Shown here: piece by piece, positions 1 to 6,965 of the stretch
Layout: the number at the start of each line of letters is the position of its first letter
Position numbering within the stretch: position 1 is the first letter of the stretch
Assembly: GCA_002840115.1 (NCBI GenBank)
Contig: PGZG01000007.1
Coordinates: forward strand, 1-20,842
Direction: 5' to 3'
Source of the DNA: Gammaproteobacteria bacterium HGW-Gammaproteobacteria-14
GTDB lineage: Bacteria > Pseudomonadota > Gammaproteobacteria > Pseudomonadales > Alcanivoracaceae
DNA: 20,842 nt
Translations under genes and position numbers: made by a program
The notes under the pieces: model-generated
What the model was told of the DNA's origin: nothing
Database searches by the model: none
The model's input: only the letters and a program-made list of their open reading frames with translations

Positions 1-314
1 TCGCTCCGGACACGGATGAAGACCGACTGATGGAAGTGGCACTGGAGTCGGGCGCCCTTGATGTGATTGCTGATGACGATGGTTCTTTTCTGGTTACCAC
101 GGCGGCGGACCGCAGTTTTGGTGAGGTGGTGGATGCCCTGCGAGCGGCGGCTCTGGAGCCGGCCAATGCAGAGGTGTCCATGCATCCGGCTACGATCGTT
201 GATCTCGATGTGGAAACCGCCGAGCGAGTGACCAAGCTGATTGATCATCTGGAGGATCTGGATGACGTTCAACAGGTTTTCAGCAATGCCCGGTTCCCTG
301 ATATGGCGGAGTAG
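1..314 (+). CDS. yebC: YebC/PmpR family transcriptional regulator, 3' end only
   Basis: This is the last 103 residues of an open frame that enters from the left edge (first full codon at base 3) and stops at TAG 312-314. The sequence matches the C-terminal domain of the YebC/PmpR family: an acidic stretch with ALESGALDV, then DGSFLVTT, AEVSMHPAT and the closing LIDHLEDLDDVQQVFSN segment. The family comprises DNA-binding regulators (PmpR represses quinolone signalling in Pseudomonas) and, in recent work, factors that relieve ribosome stalling. The start lies outside the window; an internal ATG at base 30 is not the real start because the family similarity continues upstream of it. The gene sits directly before ruvC, its usual place in gammaproteobacteria, and probably shares a transcript with it. 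No Shine-Dalgarno or promoter can be judged for this fragment. Identity is secure from the tail and the context. Confidence 0.9.
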   Translation, partial: APDTDEDRLMEVALESGALDVIADDDGSFLVTTAADRSFGEVVDALRAAALEPANAEVSMHPATIVDLDVETAERVTKLIDHLEDLDDVQQVFSNARFPDMAE

Positions 315-401
315 TCATCGCCGGGGGAGTTCGCTACTGGACATCTGGCCAGCATGTCGGTAAAACAGCCCTGTTGATTGCTGTCCTGAGACGCCTCCTA
401 C

Positions 402-920
402 ATGACCCTTATTATCGGCATTGACCCCGGTTCCCGGCACACAGGCTACGGTCTGATTCGTCAGCAGGGAGGCACCTTGTCTTTGGTTGAGTGCGGCACC
501 ATTAGCACGGTGGCAGAAGATATGCCGTCGCGGCTGGGACAAATTTTTTCCCGATTGAATACGGTTGTTCAGACCCATGGCCCCGCAGAGGCGGCGGTTG
601 AGAAGGTCTTTATGGCCAAAAATGCGGACTCAGCCCTCAAGCTGGGTCAGGCTCGCGGTGCTGCATTATGCGCTCTGGTCCAAAATGCGGTGCTGGTTTC
701 CGAGTATTCTGCCCGTCAGGTCAAGCAGGCGTTGGTGGGCAAAGGCAGCGCTGAAAAAACCCAGGTGGCGCAAATGGTCCGTTATTTGTTGAAGCTGGAT
801 TATGTACCCCAGGCAGATGCGGCGGATGCCTTGGGGCTGGCGATTTGTCATGCCCATATGCGTGTTAGTCTTGCCCGTCTGCAGGGTGCAACAGCAGTAA
901 GAGGAAGGCGAGTTCGATGA
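402..920 (+). CDS. ruvC: Crossover junction endodeoxyribonuclease RuvC
   Basis: RuvC cuts Holliday junctions as a dimer, resolving recombination intermediates after RuvAB branch migration. The 172-residue product has the family's usual length (173 in E. coli). It keeps the acidic catalytic set: D8 in GIDPGSRHTGYG, E67 in AAVEKVF, and D139 and D142 in QADAADALG. The KQALVGKGSAEK segment (residues 108-119) is the DNA-binding and catalytic-loop region. The start ATG at 402 is preceded by no clear Shine-Dalgarno sequence, but it gives the expected N-terminus MTLIIGIDPG. The stop overlaps the ruvA start by 4 bp (ATGA at 917-920), so the two are translationally coupled. I see no LexA-type box (CTGT-N8-ACAG) in the 87-bp gap upstream, so SOS control is not evident here. 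Confidence 0.98.
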   Translation: MTLIIGIDPGSRHTGYGLIRQQGGTLSLVECGTISTVAEDMPSRLGQIFSRLNTVVQTHGPAEAAVEKVFMAKNADSALKLGQARGAALCALVQNAVLVSEYSARQVKQALVGKGSAEKTQVAQMVRYLLKLDYVPQADAADALGLAICHAHMRVSLARLQGATAVRGRRVR

Positions 921-1528
921 TTGGGCAATTGCGTGGCACTTTAATGGATAAGCGCGCTCCCTGGTTGCTACTGGATGTGGCGGGGGTGGGCTATGAAGTA
1001 GAGGCACCCATGACGGTATTTTATCAATTGCCGGATGTTGGTGCGGAGGTGTTGTTGCACACCCATTTTGTGGTTCGTGAGGACGCACAACTGTTATACG
1101 GTTTTTGCTCCCGCTTTGAGCGAGAGCTGTTCCGAGCCCTGATTCGGGTTAATGGCGTGGGGCCCAAATTAGCCCTGGCGATCCTGTCTGGCATGGAAGC
1201 GGATCGTTTGGTGCGCTGTATCGAATCCCAGGACAGCAGTACGCTGGTGAAAATCCCCGGTGTAGGCAAGAAAACCGCTGACCGGCTGTTGATTGAGATG
1301 TCAGATAGATTGGCGAAGCTCGACGGTGTTCCGCCCAGTTTGCCGGGGTTGGCAGTGTCGTCTCCGGCGGACGCCACCAGCGATGCAGTGGCAGCATTGG
1401 AGAGTCTGGGGTATCGTCCGCGTGATGCTCAGGCGGCAGTGGCAAAGGTTGCCGGTGCTGCTGACGTGGGCGATGAAGTGAGTAGTGAAACGTTGATTCG
1501 TCTGGCGTTGAAAAGCCTGGCCCGATGA
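917..1528 (+). CDS. ruvA: Holliday junction branch migration protein RuvA
   Basis: RuvA forms the tetrameric platform that binds four-way junctions and recruits the RuvB motor. The 203-residue protein has the expected three parts. An N-terminal OB fold begins MIGQLRGTLMDKRAPWLLLDVAGVGY. The central domain carries two helix-hairpin-helix motifs, RVNGVGPKLALAIL and VKIPGVGKKTADRLL. After a flexible Pro/Ser/Ala linker (about residues 138-155) comes a small C-terminal domain, ending in LIRLALKSLAR, that contacts RuvB. The start overlaps the ruvC stop. A gap of about 110 bp separates it from ruvB, longer than in many relatives, and holds a small perfect dyad. Length and motifs are normal, with no sign of damage. 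Confidence 0.98.
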   Translation: MIGQLRGTLMDKRAPWLLLDVAGVGYEVEAPMTVFYQLPDVGAEVLLHTHFVVREDAQLLYGFCSRFERELFRALIRVNGVGPKLALAILSGMEADRLVRCIESQDSSTLVKIPGVGKKTADRLLIEMSDRLAKLDGVPPSLPGLAVSSPADATSDAVAALESLGYRPRDAQAAVAKVAGAADVGDEVSSETLIRLALKSLAR

Positions 1529-1594
1529 AGTCGCTTTGGTGCTTGCCATTTAAGCTCGGCAGCTCAGGAAGAGACAGCTGGAGAGTCCGCCATA

Positions 1595-1612
1595 TTGAGT
1601 CAAATAACTCAA
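1595..1612. promoter_or_regulatory. Small dyad between ruvA and ruvB
   Basis: TTGAGT (1595-1600), a 6-base spacer, and ACTCAA (1607-1612) form a perfect 6-6-6 inverted repeat. It ends 26 bp before the preferred ruvB start at 1639. It could be an operator or an mRNA hairpin; there is no T-tract after it, so it is not a terminator. The rest of the 110-bp gap (1529-1638) shows no convincing promoter or ribosome binding site. Confidence 0.25.
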
Positions 1613-1638
1613 CCAGACCATGATTGCCGAGCCATACC

Positions 1639-2673
1639 ATGACCTTTGAGCGCATCGTTTCTGCGGACCCTCTGGCAACCGGTGAAGAACAGATTGAACG
1701 GGCCATTCGCCCCGCCAGTCTCAGTGACTACCATGGTCAGCCCAAAGTGCGGGCACAGTTGGAAATCTTTATTGATGCCGCGCGCCAGCGTCAGGAGGCA
1801 CTGGATCACGTGCTGATCTTCGGTCCCCCAGGCCTTGGTAAAACCACGCTAGCGCATATTATTGCGCGCGAGATGGGCTGTGAACTCAAAAGTACCTCGG
1901 GGCCTGTGCTGGAAAAAGCGGGAGACCTTGCTGCGATTCTGACCAATCTTGAGCGCGGCGATGTGTTGTTCGTTGACGAAATTCATCGTCTGTCACCGGT
2001 GGTTGAGGAAATTCTCTATCCGGCCATGGAGGATTATCAGCTTGATATTATGATTGGCGAAGGTCCTGCCGCGCGCTCTATCAAAATTGAGTTGCCACCG
2101 TTCACGCTGGTGGGGGCAACGACGCGGGCCGGATTGCTGACCAGTCCGTTACGAGATCGATTTGGCATTGTCCAGCGCCTTGAATTTTATTCCACGGAAG
2201 ACCTTACCGGTATCGTTCGCCGTGCCTGCGATATTTTCTCCTTGTCTATTGATGCGGAGGGAGCAACGGAGATTGCCCGTCGTGCCCGTGGCACACCGCG
2301 GATTGCTAATCGTTTGTTGCGGCGGGTGAGGGATTATGCCGAAGTGCGTGGTGATGGTCGTATTAACGGCGCGGTCGCCAGTGCTGCACTGGATATGCTG
2401 GAAGTGGATGCCTGTGGCCTGGACGGCAATGACCGCCGACTATTGTTAGCGATGATGGAAAAATTTGAAGGTGGGCCAGTGGGGCTTGAATCGTTAGCCG
2501 CAGCGCTAAATGAGGATGCCGGGACTCTGGAGGAAGTAGTGGAGCCCTACCTGATTCAGCAGGGGTTTATAAAAAGAACCTCTCGGGGGCGTGTGGTGAC
2601 TAACCATGCCTGGCAGCATTTTGGCCTGAAACCACCCCGGCCCCAGTCCGCGACGGACTTGTTTGACCTATGA
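1639..2673 (+). CDS. ruvB: Holliday junction ATP-dependent DNA helicase RuvB
   Basis: RuvB is the AAA+ hexameric motor that drives branch migration on RuvA-bound junctions. With the ATG at 1639 the product has 344 residues. Walker A is GPPGLGKTT (62-70), Walker B is LFVDEIH with D113/E114, sensor 1 is GATTRAG (159-165), and the arginine finger is R174 in LRDRFG. The C-terminal winged-helix DNA-binding domain contains EPYLIQQGF. A TTG codon at 1624 would add five residues, and an ATG at 1620 is out of frame. The ATG at 1639 is preferred because MTFERIVSAD aligns with family N-termini, but no start has a strong Shine-Dalgarno sequence. The stop overlaps the next gene by 4 bp (ATGA at 2670-2673), so the tol operon may be partly read from upstream. 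Confidence 0.97.
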   Translation: MTFERIVSADPLATGEEQIERAIRPASLSDYHGQPKVRAQLEIFIDAARQRQEALDHVLIFGPPGLGKTTLAHIIAREMGCELKSTSGPVLEKAGDLAAILTNLERGDVLFVDEIHRLSPVVEEILYPAMEDYQLDIMIGEGPAARSIKIELPPFTLVGATTRAGLLTSPLRDRFGIVQRLEFYSTEDLTGIVRRACDIFSLSIDAEGATEIARRARGTPRIANRLLRRVRDYAEVRGDGRINGAVASAALDMLEVDACGLDGNDRRLLLAMMEKFEGGPVGLESLAAALNEDAGTLEEVVEPYLIQQGFIKRTSRGRVVTNHAWQHFGLKPPRPQSATDLFDL

Positions 2674-3080
2674 ACGCGGATCCTTTTCGCTTGCCTCTGA
2701 GGGTTTATATTGAGGACACCGATGCGGGTGGGATTGTCTATTACGTCAACTACCTCAAGTTTATGGAGCGGGCGCGTACCGAGTGGTTGCGTACACTGGG
2801 TTATCAGCATTATGCGTTAGCCGGTCAGAACTTCCAGTTTGTTGTCCACTCCTGCGCGGTTCGCTATTACCGCTCCGCCCGGGTAGATGATGCTTTGCAG
2901 GTAACCGCACAGATTGATCATTTGGGCAAGGCGACGCTGGATTTTATTCAACAGGTCTGGCGTGGAGCTGAACTTTTATGTGAGGCGGAGGTCCGTGTCG
3001 CCAGTGTTTCTGCGGACCAGTTGAAACCATCGGCCATGCCTGGGGAGCTTTACCAGAAAATAAAGCAAACGTTGCTATAA
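2670..3080 (+). CDS. ybgC: Tol-Pal associated acyl-CoA thioesterase YbgC
   Basis: YbgC is a small cytoplasmic hotdog-fold thioesterase, the usual first gene of the tol-pal cluster. It hydrolyses short-chain acyl-CoA, or acyl-ACP in some species, and has been linked to phospholipid metabolism. The 136-residue protein has the family signature DTDAGGIVYYVNYLKFMERARTEWL, abbreviated here as DTDAGGIVYY...YLKFMER; D18 matches the catalytic aspartate of the E. coli enzyme. The middle region FVVHSCAVRYYRSARVDD is also typical. Its start overlaps the ruvB stop by 4 bp, tying it to the ruv genes, while an AT-rich 80-bp gap with likely promoter elements separates it from tolQ. Its physiological substrate here cannot be read from the sequence. 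Confidence 0.95.
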   Translation: MNADPFRLPLRVYIEDTDAGGIVYYVNYLKFMERARTEWLRTLGYQHYALAGQNFQFVVHSCAVRYYRSARVDDALQVTAQIDHLGKATLDFIQQVWRGAELLCEAEVRVASVSADQLKPSAMPGELYQKIKQTLL

Positions 3081-3091
3081 AGAGCCTGATA

Positions 3092-3146
3092 TTGTTTTTC
3101 TATAACCGTTTTTATACATATTTCTATACATAACATTTTATACATA
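3092..3146 (+). promoter_or_regulatory. AT-rich tolQ leader with three TATACATA octamers
   Basis: The ybgC-tolQ gap is far more AT-rich than its surroundings. The octamer TATACATA occurs three times, at 3113-3120, 3125-3132 and 3139-3146, each after a T-run (TTTT or TTTC). A TTGTTT at 3092-3097 could act as a -35 element for a -10 inside the first octamer, with a spacer of about 15. The stretch probably contains one or more promoters for tolQ onwards. Exact start sites are not determinable by eye. Confidence 0.4.
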
Positions 3147-3160
3147 AAAGGAGCCGCTCG

Positions 3161-3850
3161 ATGGTCGAGCCAGACAGCATGTCTATTATGAGCCTGATCG
3201 GTAATGCCGGTCTGGTGGTGCAGTTGGTGATGTTGGCATTGATGGTTGCCTCGGTGGTTTCCTGGGTCATGATCGTGGTTCGTTATCGCGTGCTGAGCCG
3301 TGCACGTCAGTCTGGAGAAGCCTTTGAAGAGCGTTTCTGGTCCGGAGAAGACCTATCCTCCTTGTATCATCAGGTTCGTAAAGATCCGGACGATAATTGT
3401 GGTCAGGAGGCAATTTTTCGAGCTGGCTTTCAGGAGTATGTTCGTCTTACCAAGTCCTCCAGAGACTCCGATGCGGTTATGGAGGGCGCCCAGCGTGCTA
3501 TGCGAGTGGCGCTGCAGCGGGAGCAGTCGAGGCTCAACCAAAGTTTGCCGTTCTTGGCGACGGTGGGATCGACCAGCCCTTACATCGGTTTGTTCGGTAC
3601 TGTGTGGGGCATTATGAACTCCTTTCGTGCTTTGGCCCACGTATCCCAGGCAACGCTGGCGGTGGTTGCTCCGGGTATTGCCGAGGCCTTGATTGCAACC
3701 GCTATGGGGTTATTTGCCGCAATTCCGGCGGTGGTTGCCTACAACCGGTACGCTGCCTGGACAGACGAATTGGTCGGTGAGTGTGAAATGTTTGCCGAAG
3801 AATTTTCTTCATTGCTGCATCGTCAGGCCCACGCAGGAGATCGTGAATAA
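3161..3850 (+). CDS. tolQ: Tol-Pal system inner membrane proton channel protein TolQ
   Basis: TolQ is the MotA/TolQ/ExbB-type subunit that, with TolR, forms the proton channel energising TolA during cell division and outer membrane maintenance. The 229-residue protein shows the three expected membrane segments: residues about 14-40, 129-152 and 165-195. The last two flank the conserved LFGTVWGIMNSF region and the PGIAEALIATAMGLFAAIPAVVAYN helix that lines the channel. The large cytoplasmic loop lies between the first two segments. The ATG at 3161 follows a good AAAGGAG Shine-Dalgarno sequence. The stop TAA overlaps the first base of the tolR ATG (TAATG at 3848-3852), so the two are coupled. 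The length matches E. coli TolQ (230). Confidence 0.98.
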   Translation: MVEPDSMSIMSLIGNAGLVVQLVMLALMVASVVSWVMIVVRYRVLSRARQSGEAFEERFWSGEDLSSLYHQVRKDPDDNCGQEAIFRAGFQEYVRLTKSSRDSDAVMEGAQRAMRVALQREQSRLNQSLPFLATVGSTSPYIGLFGTVWGIMNSFRALAHVSQATLAVVAPGIAEALIATAMGLFAAIPAVVAYNRYAAWTDELVGECEMFAEEFSSLLHRQAHAGDRE

Positions 3851-4278
3851 TGTCCATGAAGGTCCGCTCACCGCGCAAGATGATGGCGGATATCAATGTG
3901 GTTCCTTATATCGATGTCATGTTGGTGTTGTTGGTGGTGTTTATGATCACGGCACCAATGATGACGCAGGGCATCAATGTAGATCTGCCTAAAACCAGCA
4001 GTGCGGCGATTGACAGTAAAGATCAGGAGCCGGTCATTTTGTCGATCAAAAAAGACGGCAGCTATTTCGTCAATGTAGGTGATGACCAGAAAAAATCCGC
4101 CAGTCTGGATACGGTGCGCGGCCACGTTTTGCGTATTTATCGCAATAAACCGGAAACCCTGTTTTTGGTAGAAGGAGATGCCGAGGTACCTTATGGTAAG
4201 GTGGTATCATTGATGGCGGCCCTACAGGGGGTGGGCGTTGAAAAAATTGGTTTGGTGACGGAGCCTCCGCAACAGTGA
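3850..4278 (+). CDS. tolR: Tol-Pal system protein TolR
   Basis: TolR is the ExbD-type partner of TolQ, anchored by one N-terminal membrane helix with a periplasmic domain. The 142-residue sequence begins with a basic, Lys/Arg-rich stretch. The helix NVVPYIDVMLVLLVVFMITA follows, in which D22 corresponds to the proton-carrying D23 of E. coli TolR. The periplasmic domain (about 45-142) contains VDLPKTSSA, a beta-rich core, and the final GVEKIGLVTEPP common to the family. The start overlaps the tolQ stop, and the end overlaps the GTG start of tolA (GTGA at 4275-4278). No odd features are seen. Confidence 0.97.
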   Translation: MSMKVRSPRKMMADINVVPYIDVMLVLLVVFMITAPMMTQGINVDLPKTSSAAIDSKDQEPVILSIKKDGSYFVNVGDDQKKSASLDTVRGHVLRIYRNKPETLFLVEGDAEVPYGKVVSLMAALQGVGVEKIGLVTEPPQQ

Positions 4279-5024
4279 ATGCTCAGGATATCAGGCCAGC
4301 ATTGGTGATCTCGGCAGGGTTGCACTTGCTGATCGTTGGTGCAGTGACTTTTTCCTGGAACAGTGAGCCTACTGTGGTGCGGGTGCCGCAAATCCCTGCC
4401 CATGTGCAGGCGGTTATGGTGGAGCGCCCTAAGCCACCACCAAAAGCAGCACCGCCCAAACCGGCGCCACGGCCTGCGCCGGCAAAACCCGTTACCCCGC
4501 CTCCGCCGAAGCCTGCACCGCCCAAACCAACACCGGCGCCGGTAGTGAAGCCTGCTCCTGCGCCCAAGCCAGTACCGCCACCACCGGCACCTACGACCCC
4601 GCCGGCGAGCCAACCCCAGCCGATGCCGTCGTTTACAGCGCCAAGGTTGGAAGAACTTATGGCCAGTGAAGATATCGAAATGGCAACATCGGCCGCCGAG
4701 GCTCAGGCTGCGGCGGAAGCAGAAGCCAGTGAAACGCAAACCTATTCTGCCGATATTCGCAGTTTATTGAGCCAGCGCTGGATTATTCCTGCCACAGCAC
4801 GTAACAAGGACTCACTGTCTGCGGATGTGCGCATTCGGCTGCTGCCGGGCGGAGAAGTGCTTGATGTTAATCTGGTACGTTCAAGTGGTGACCGTGCCTT
4901 TGATGACTCAGCGGTAACTGCTGTGCGCAGTGCCGGTCGTCTGCCAGTGCCTTCAGGGGCTTTGTTTAATAGTCATTTCCGCGACATTATCGTTAACTTC
5001 AATCCGCAGATGAAGGGACAATGA
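4275..5024 (+). CDS. tolA: Tol-Pal system protein TolA, short form with Pro/Lys linker
   Basis: TolA spans the periplasm, linking the TolQR motor to TolB, Pal and the outer membrane. The start is GTG at 4275, overlapping the tolR stop; the nearby ATG at 4279 is out of frame. The 249-residue product has an N-terminal membrane helix (about residues 8-28) with S13-xxx-H17, matching the SHLS-type motif used to contact TolQR. A very proline-rich linker (about 52-118, repeated PKPAP/PPKP units) follows. Next come a short Ala/Glu helix (about 135-155) and a C-terminal TolA/TonB-like domain (158-249). It is much shorter than E. coli TolA (421 residues), whose long helical Ala/Lys domain is replaced here by the proline linker, which looks like TonB. 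Operon position and the C-terminal domain support TolA over TonB. Confidence 0.93.
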   Translation: MNAQDIRPALVISAGLHLLIVGAVTFSWNSEPTVVRVPQIPAHVQAVMVERPKPPPKAAPPKPAPRPAPAKPVTPPPPKPAPPKPTPAPVVKPAPAPKPVPPPPAPTTPPASQPQPMPSFTAPRLEELMASEDIEMATSAAEAQAAAEAEASETQTYSADIRSLLSQRWIIPATARNKDSLSADVRIRLLPGGEVLDVNLVRSSGDRAFDDSAVTAVRSAGRLPVPSGALFNSHFRDIIVNFNPQMKGQ

Positions 5025-6298
5025 AAGCCATAATTGCAGTTTTAATTGTGTTTCTCTCCACGGGCGCCAAGGCCCAGCTGATGATCCAGGTGACGGAGGG
5101 CAGGGTAGATGCTGTTCCCATTGCTGTGGTCCCGTTTGCAGTATCCGGTGGCAGTGTGCCAGAGTCGGTGGATCAGATTATTGCGGCCAATTTGCATCGT
5201 AGCGGCCAGTTTCGGCCATTGCCCCCGGAAGATATGCTGAGCCGCCCGGCCCGTGCGGAGGACGTGAGCTATCGCGATTTCCGGGTGTTGGGAACAGAAT
5301 ATCTGGTATTTGGCCGAGTGGAAGCGCTGCCTACTGGAGCCTACCGCGTGAGCTATGAGCTGCATGATGTGCCCCGTGGTACCCGGCTCATCAGTGAAAC
5401 CTATGAGCCTGCGGTGAGTCAGCTACGGGATGTGGCTCATGCGATTTCTGACCGTATTTATGAGCAGCTCACTGGAGTAAGAGGCGCCTTTGCGACGCGT
5501 ATTCTTTATGTGACGCACAACCGTGGTGCGGATTTCCCGTTCCAGCTGCAGTATGCCGATGCTGACGGCGCCCGAGTACAGACGGTTTTGCGTAGCCGTG
5601 AGCCAATTATGAGCCCCTCCTGGTCTCCGGATGGCAAGCGTGTGGCTTATGTCTCCTTTGAGGCAGATGGCCGTCCCGGCATCTATATTCATGAGCTGGC
5701 TACCATGCAACGCCAGCTGGTGAGCAGCTTCGATGGCATTAATGGTGCGCCGGACTGGTCCCCCGATGGCAAGCGTCTTGCATTAACTCTGTCCAGAGAC
5801 GGCAATCCAGAGATTTATATGCTGGAGATTGCTTCCGGGCAGTTGACCCGCCTGACTAATCATTATGCGATTGATACGGAACCAAGATGGCTGCCGGATG
5901 GTCAATCTCTGGTGTTTACCTCCAGTCGTGGCGGCGGTCCGCAGATATACAGGCTGAACATTCGTGATCAGTCAGTACGGCGGATCAGCTTTGAAGGGAG
6001 TTATAACTCCAATCCGGCGGTCACACCGGATGGGCGCTATCTGACCTATATCCACCGAAGAGGCAATAATTTCCATGTGGCGGTACAGGATTTGCAGCGT
6101 CAAACCTTTAATATTGTGACAACTACCCAGCAGGACGAATCGCCCAGTGTTGCGCCGAATGGAAGTATGATAATTTACGCGACGAAACACGGTGGCAAAG
6201 GTGTTCTGCAGGCCGTGTCCGTTGATGGCAGAATAAAGGTGCATCTGCCATCGAAGGAAGGGGAAGTCAGGGAGCCGTCATGGTCACCGTTCCTCTGA
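5021..6298 (+). CDS. tolB: Periplasmic Tol-Pal propeller protein TolB
   Basis: TolB is a periplasmic beta-propeller that binds Pal and is pulled off it by TolA. The 425-residue precursor starts at an ATG overlapping the tolA stop (5021-5024). A short signal peptide (MKAIIAVLIVFLSTGAKA) is probably cut before Q19. The N-terminal alpha/beta domain (about 19-155) contains VPIAVVPFAV and the LRDVAHAISDRIYEQLTG helix. The propeller (about 160-425) shows repeated blades with the PDG signature: SPSWSPDGKRVAYV, APDWSPDGKRLALT, EPRWLPDGQSLVFT, NPAVTPDGRYLTYI, SPSVAPNGSMIIY and the final EPSWSPFL. Length and blade number are normal. The next gene, pal, is separated by 91 bp and probably has an extra promoter. 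Confidence 0.98.
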   Translation: MKAIIAVLIVFLSTGAKAQLMIQVTEGRVDAVPIAVVPFAVSGGSVPESVDQIIAANLHRSGQFRPLPPEDMLSRPARAEDVSYRDFRVLGTEYLVFGRVEALPTGAYRVSYELHDVPRGTRLISETYEPAVSQLRDVAHAISDRIYEQLTGVRGAFATRILYVTHNRGADFPFQLQYADADGARVQTVLRSREPIMSPSWSPDGKRVAYVSFEADGRPGIYIHELATMQRQLVSSFDGINGAPDWSPDGKRLALTLSRDGNPEIYMLEIASGQLTRLTNHYAIDTEPRWLPDGQSLVFTSSRGGGPQIYRLNIRDQSVRRISFEGSYNSNPAVTPDGRYLTYIHRRGNNFHVAVQDLQRQTFNIVTTTQQDESPSVAPNGSMIIYATKHGGKGVLQAVSVDGRIKVHLPSKEGEVREPSWSPFL

Positions 6299-6315
6299 TA
6301 GTGCTGTAGATAATG

Positions 6316-6364
6316 CTATAGAACTATAGATTGTTGCTAACCGAAGCCCACTTGCTCGTATAAC
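6316..6364 (+). promoter_or_regulatory. pal leader: double CTATAG palindrome and possible promoter
   Basis: Two copies of the self-complementary hexamer CTATAG lie at 6316-6321 and 6324-6329, two bases apart. Downstream, TTGCTA (6334-6339) and TATAAC (6359-6364) resemble -35 and -10 elements, though the 19-base spacer is long. A separate promoter would fit the higher expression expected for Pal. The hexamer pair may be an operator. Confidence 0.3.
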
Positions 6365-6389
6365 GCTACTTTGAAGGAGTTACCCAACC

Positions 6390-6956
6390 ATGCACGCCAT
6401 TGCTACCAAATCGCTGTTTGCTGTTCTGCTTGCTACTACTCTTGCTGCCTGTTCCAGCAAGCCCACGGATGATCAGAGCGGTGATCTGCAGCCAGGTCGT
6501 GCCGGTTCTGAAGTCGCTCCGGTATCTGAGCAGCAGCCGGTTCAGCCGCAGCAGAGCAGCATTGCCCTGACCGCTGACAATTTCCATAACCATCCCTCCA
6601 ACTATGATGGCACCACCAGCTCCCGAGTGATCTACTTCGCGTTTGATAACTCGTCTGTGCCGGCGGCTTCCTTCGAAACCCTGCGTGCTCATGCCAACTA
6701 CCTGAAAGGCAACAGCAACGCCAAGGTCCGTCTGGAAGGCCATGCGGATGAGCGTGGCACCCGCGAGTACAACGTTGCTCTGTCCGAGCGTCGTGCTCAG
6801 TCCGTTGAAAAGTTCCTGCGTGTGCAAGGTGTCTCTGCTGCTCAGATCGAAGTTGTCAGCTACGGTGAAGAGAAGCCGGCAGCCTATGGCAGCGACGAGA
6901 TGTCTTGGGCCAAGAACCGCCGCGTAGAGCTGAACTACCTCTCCGGCCGTCCGTAA
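6390..6956 (+). CDS. pal: Peptidoglycan-associated lipoprotein Pal
   Basis: Pal is an outer membrane lipoprotein that binds peptidoglycan and TolB and tethers the outer membrane, notably at the division site. The 188-residue precursor has a lipoprotein signal with lipobox LAAC, lipidated at C21. Serine at position +2 favours outer membrane sorting. A flexible Gln/Pro-rich linker (22-75) leads to an OmpA-like domain (about 78-188). That domain contains IYFAFDNS, LEGHADERGTREYN and ALSERRAQSV, whose D and R residues bind diaminopimelate, and ends with WAKNRRVELNY. The ATG at 6390 has a good GAAGGAG site. Codon use here is more biased towards C-ending codons (AACTAC, CGTGCT, CTGGAA) than in the neighbours, as expected for an abundant protein. 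Confidence 0.98.
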   Translation: MHAIATKSLFAVLLATTLAACSSKPTDDQSGDLQPGRAGSEVAPVSEQQPVQPQQSSIALTADNFHNHPSNYDGTTSSRVIYFAFDNSSVPAASFETLRAHANYLKGNSNAKVRLEGHADERGTREYNVALSERRAQSVEKFLRVQGVSAAQIEVVSYGEEKPAAYGSDEMSWAKNRRVELNYLSGRP

Positions 6957-6965
6957 GTCGCGATA

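Noticed and set aside
315..401. SOS (LexA) box before ruvC
   Set aside because: Only small imperfect dyads (GACAT-N9-ATGTC, ACAGC-N10-GCTGT) are present; no CTGT-N8-ACAG site was found.
4426..4630. DNA repeat array in tolA
   Set aside because: The repeating CCGCC/AAGCC pattern is low-complexity coding for Pro-Lys-Ala, not a CRISPR or intergenic repeat.
4191..4739. 182-codon minus-strand frame opposite tolA, rich in Arg, Trp and Gly
   Set aside because: Its odd composition is simply the reverse strand of the proline-rich tolA linker.
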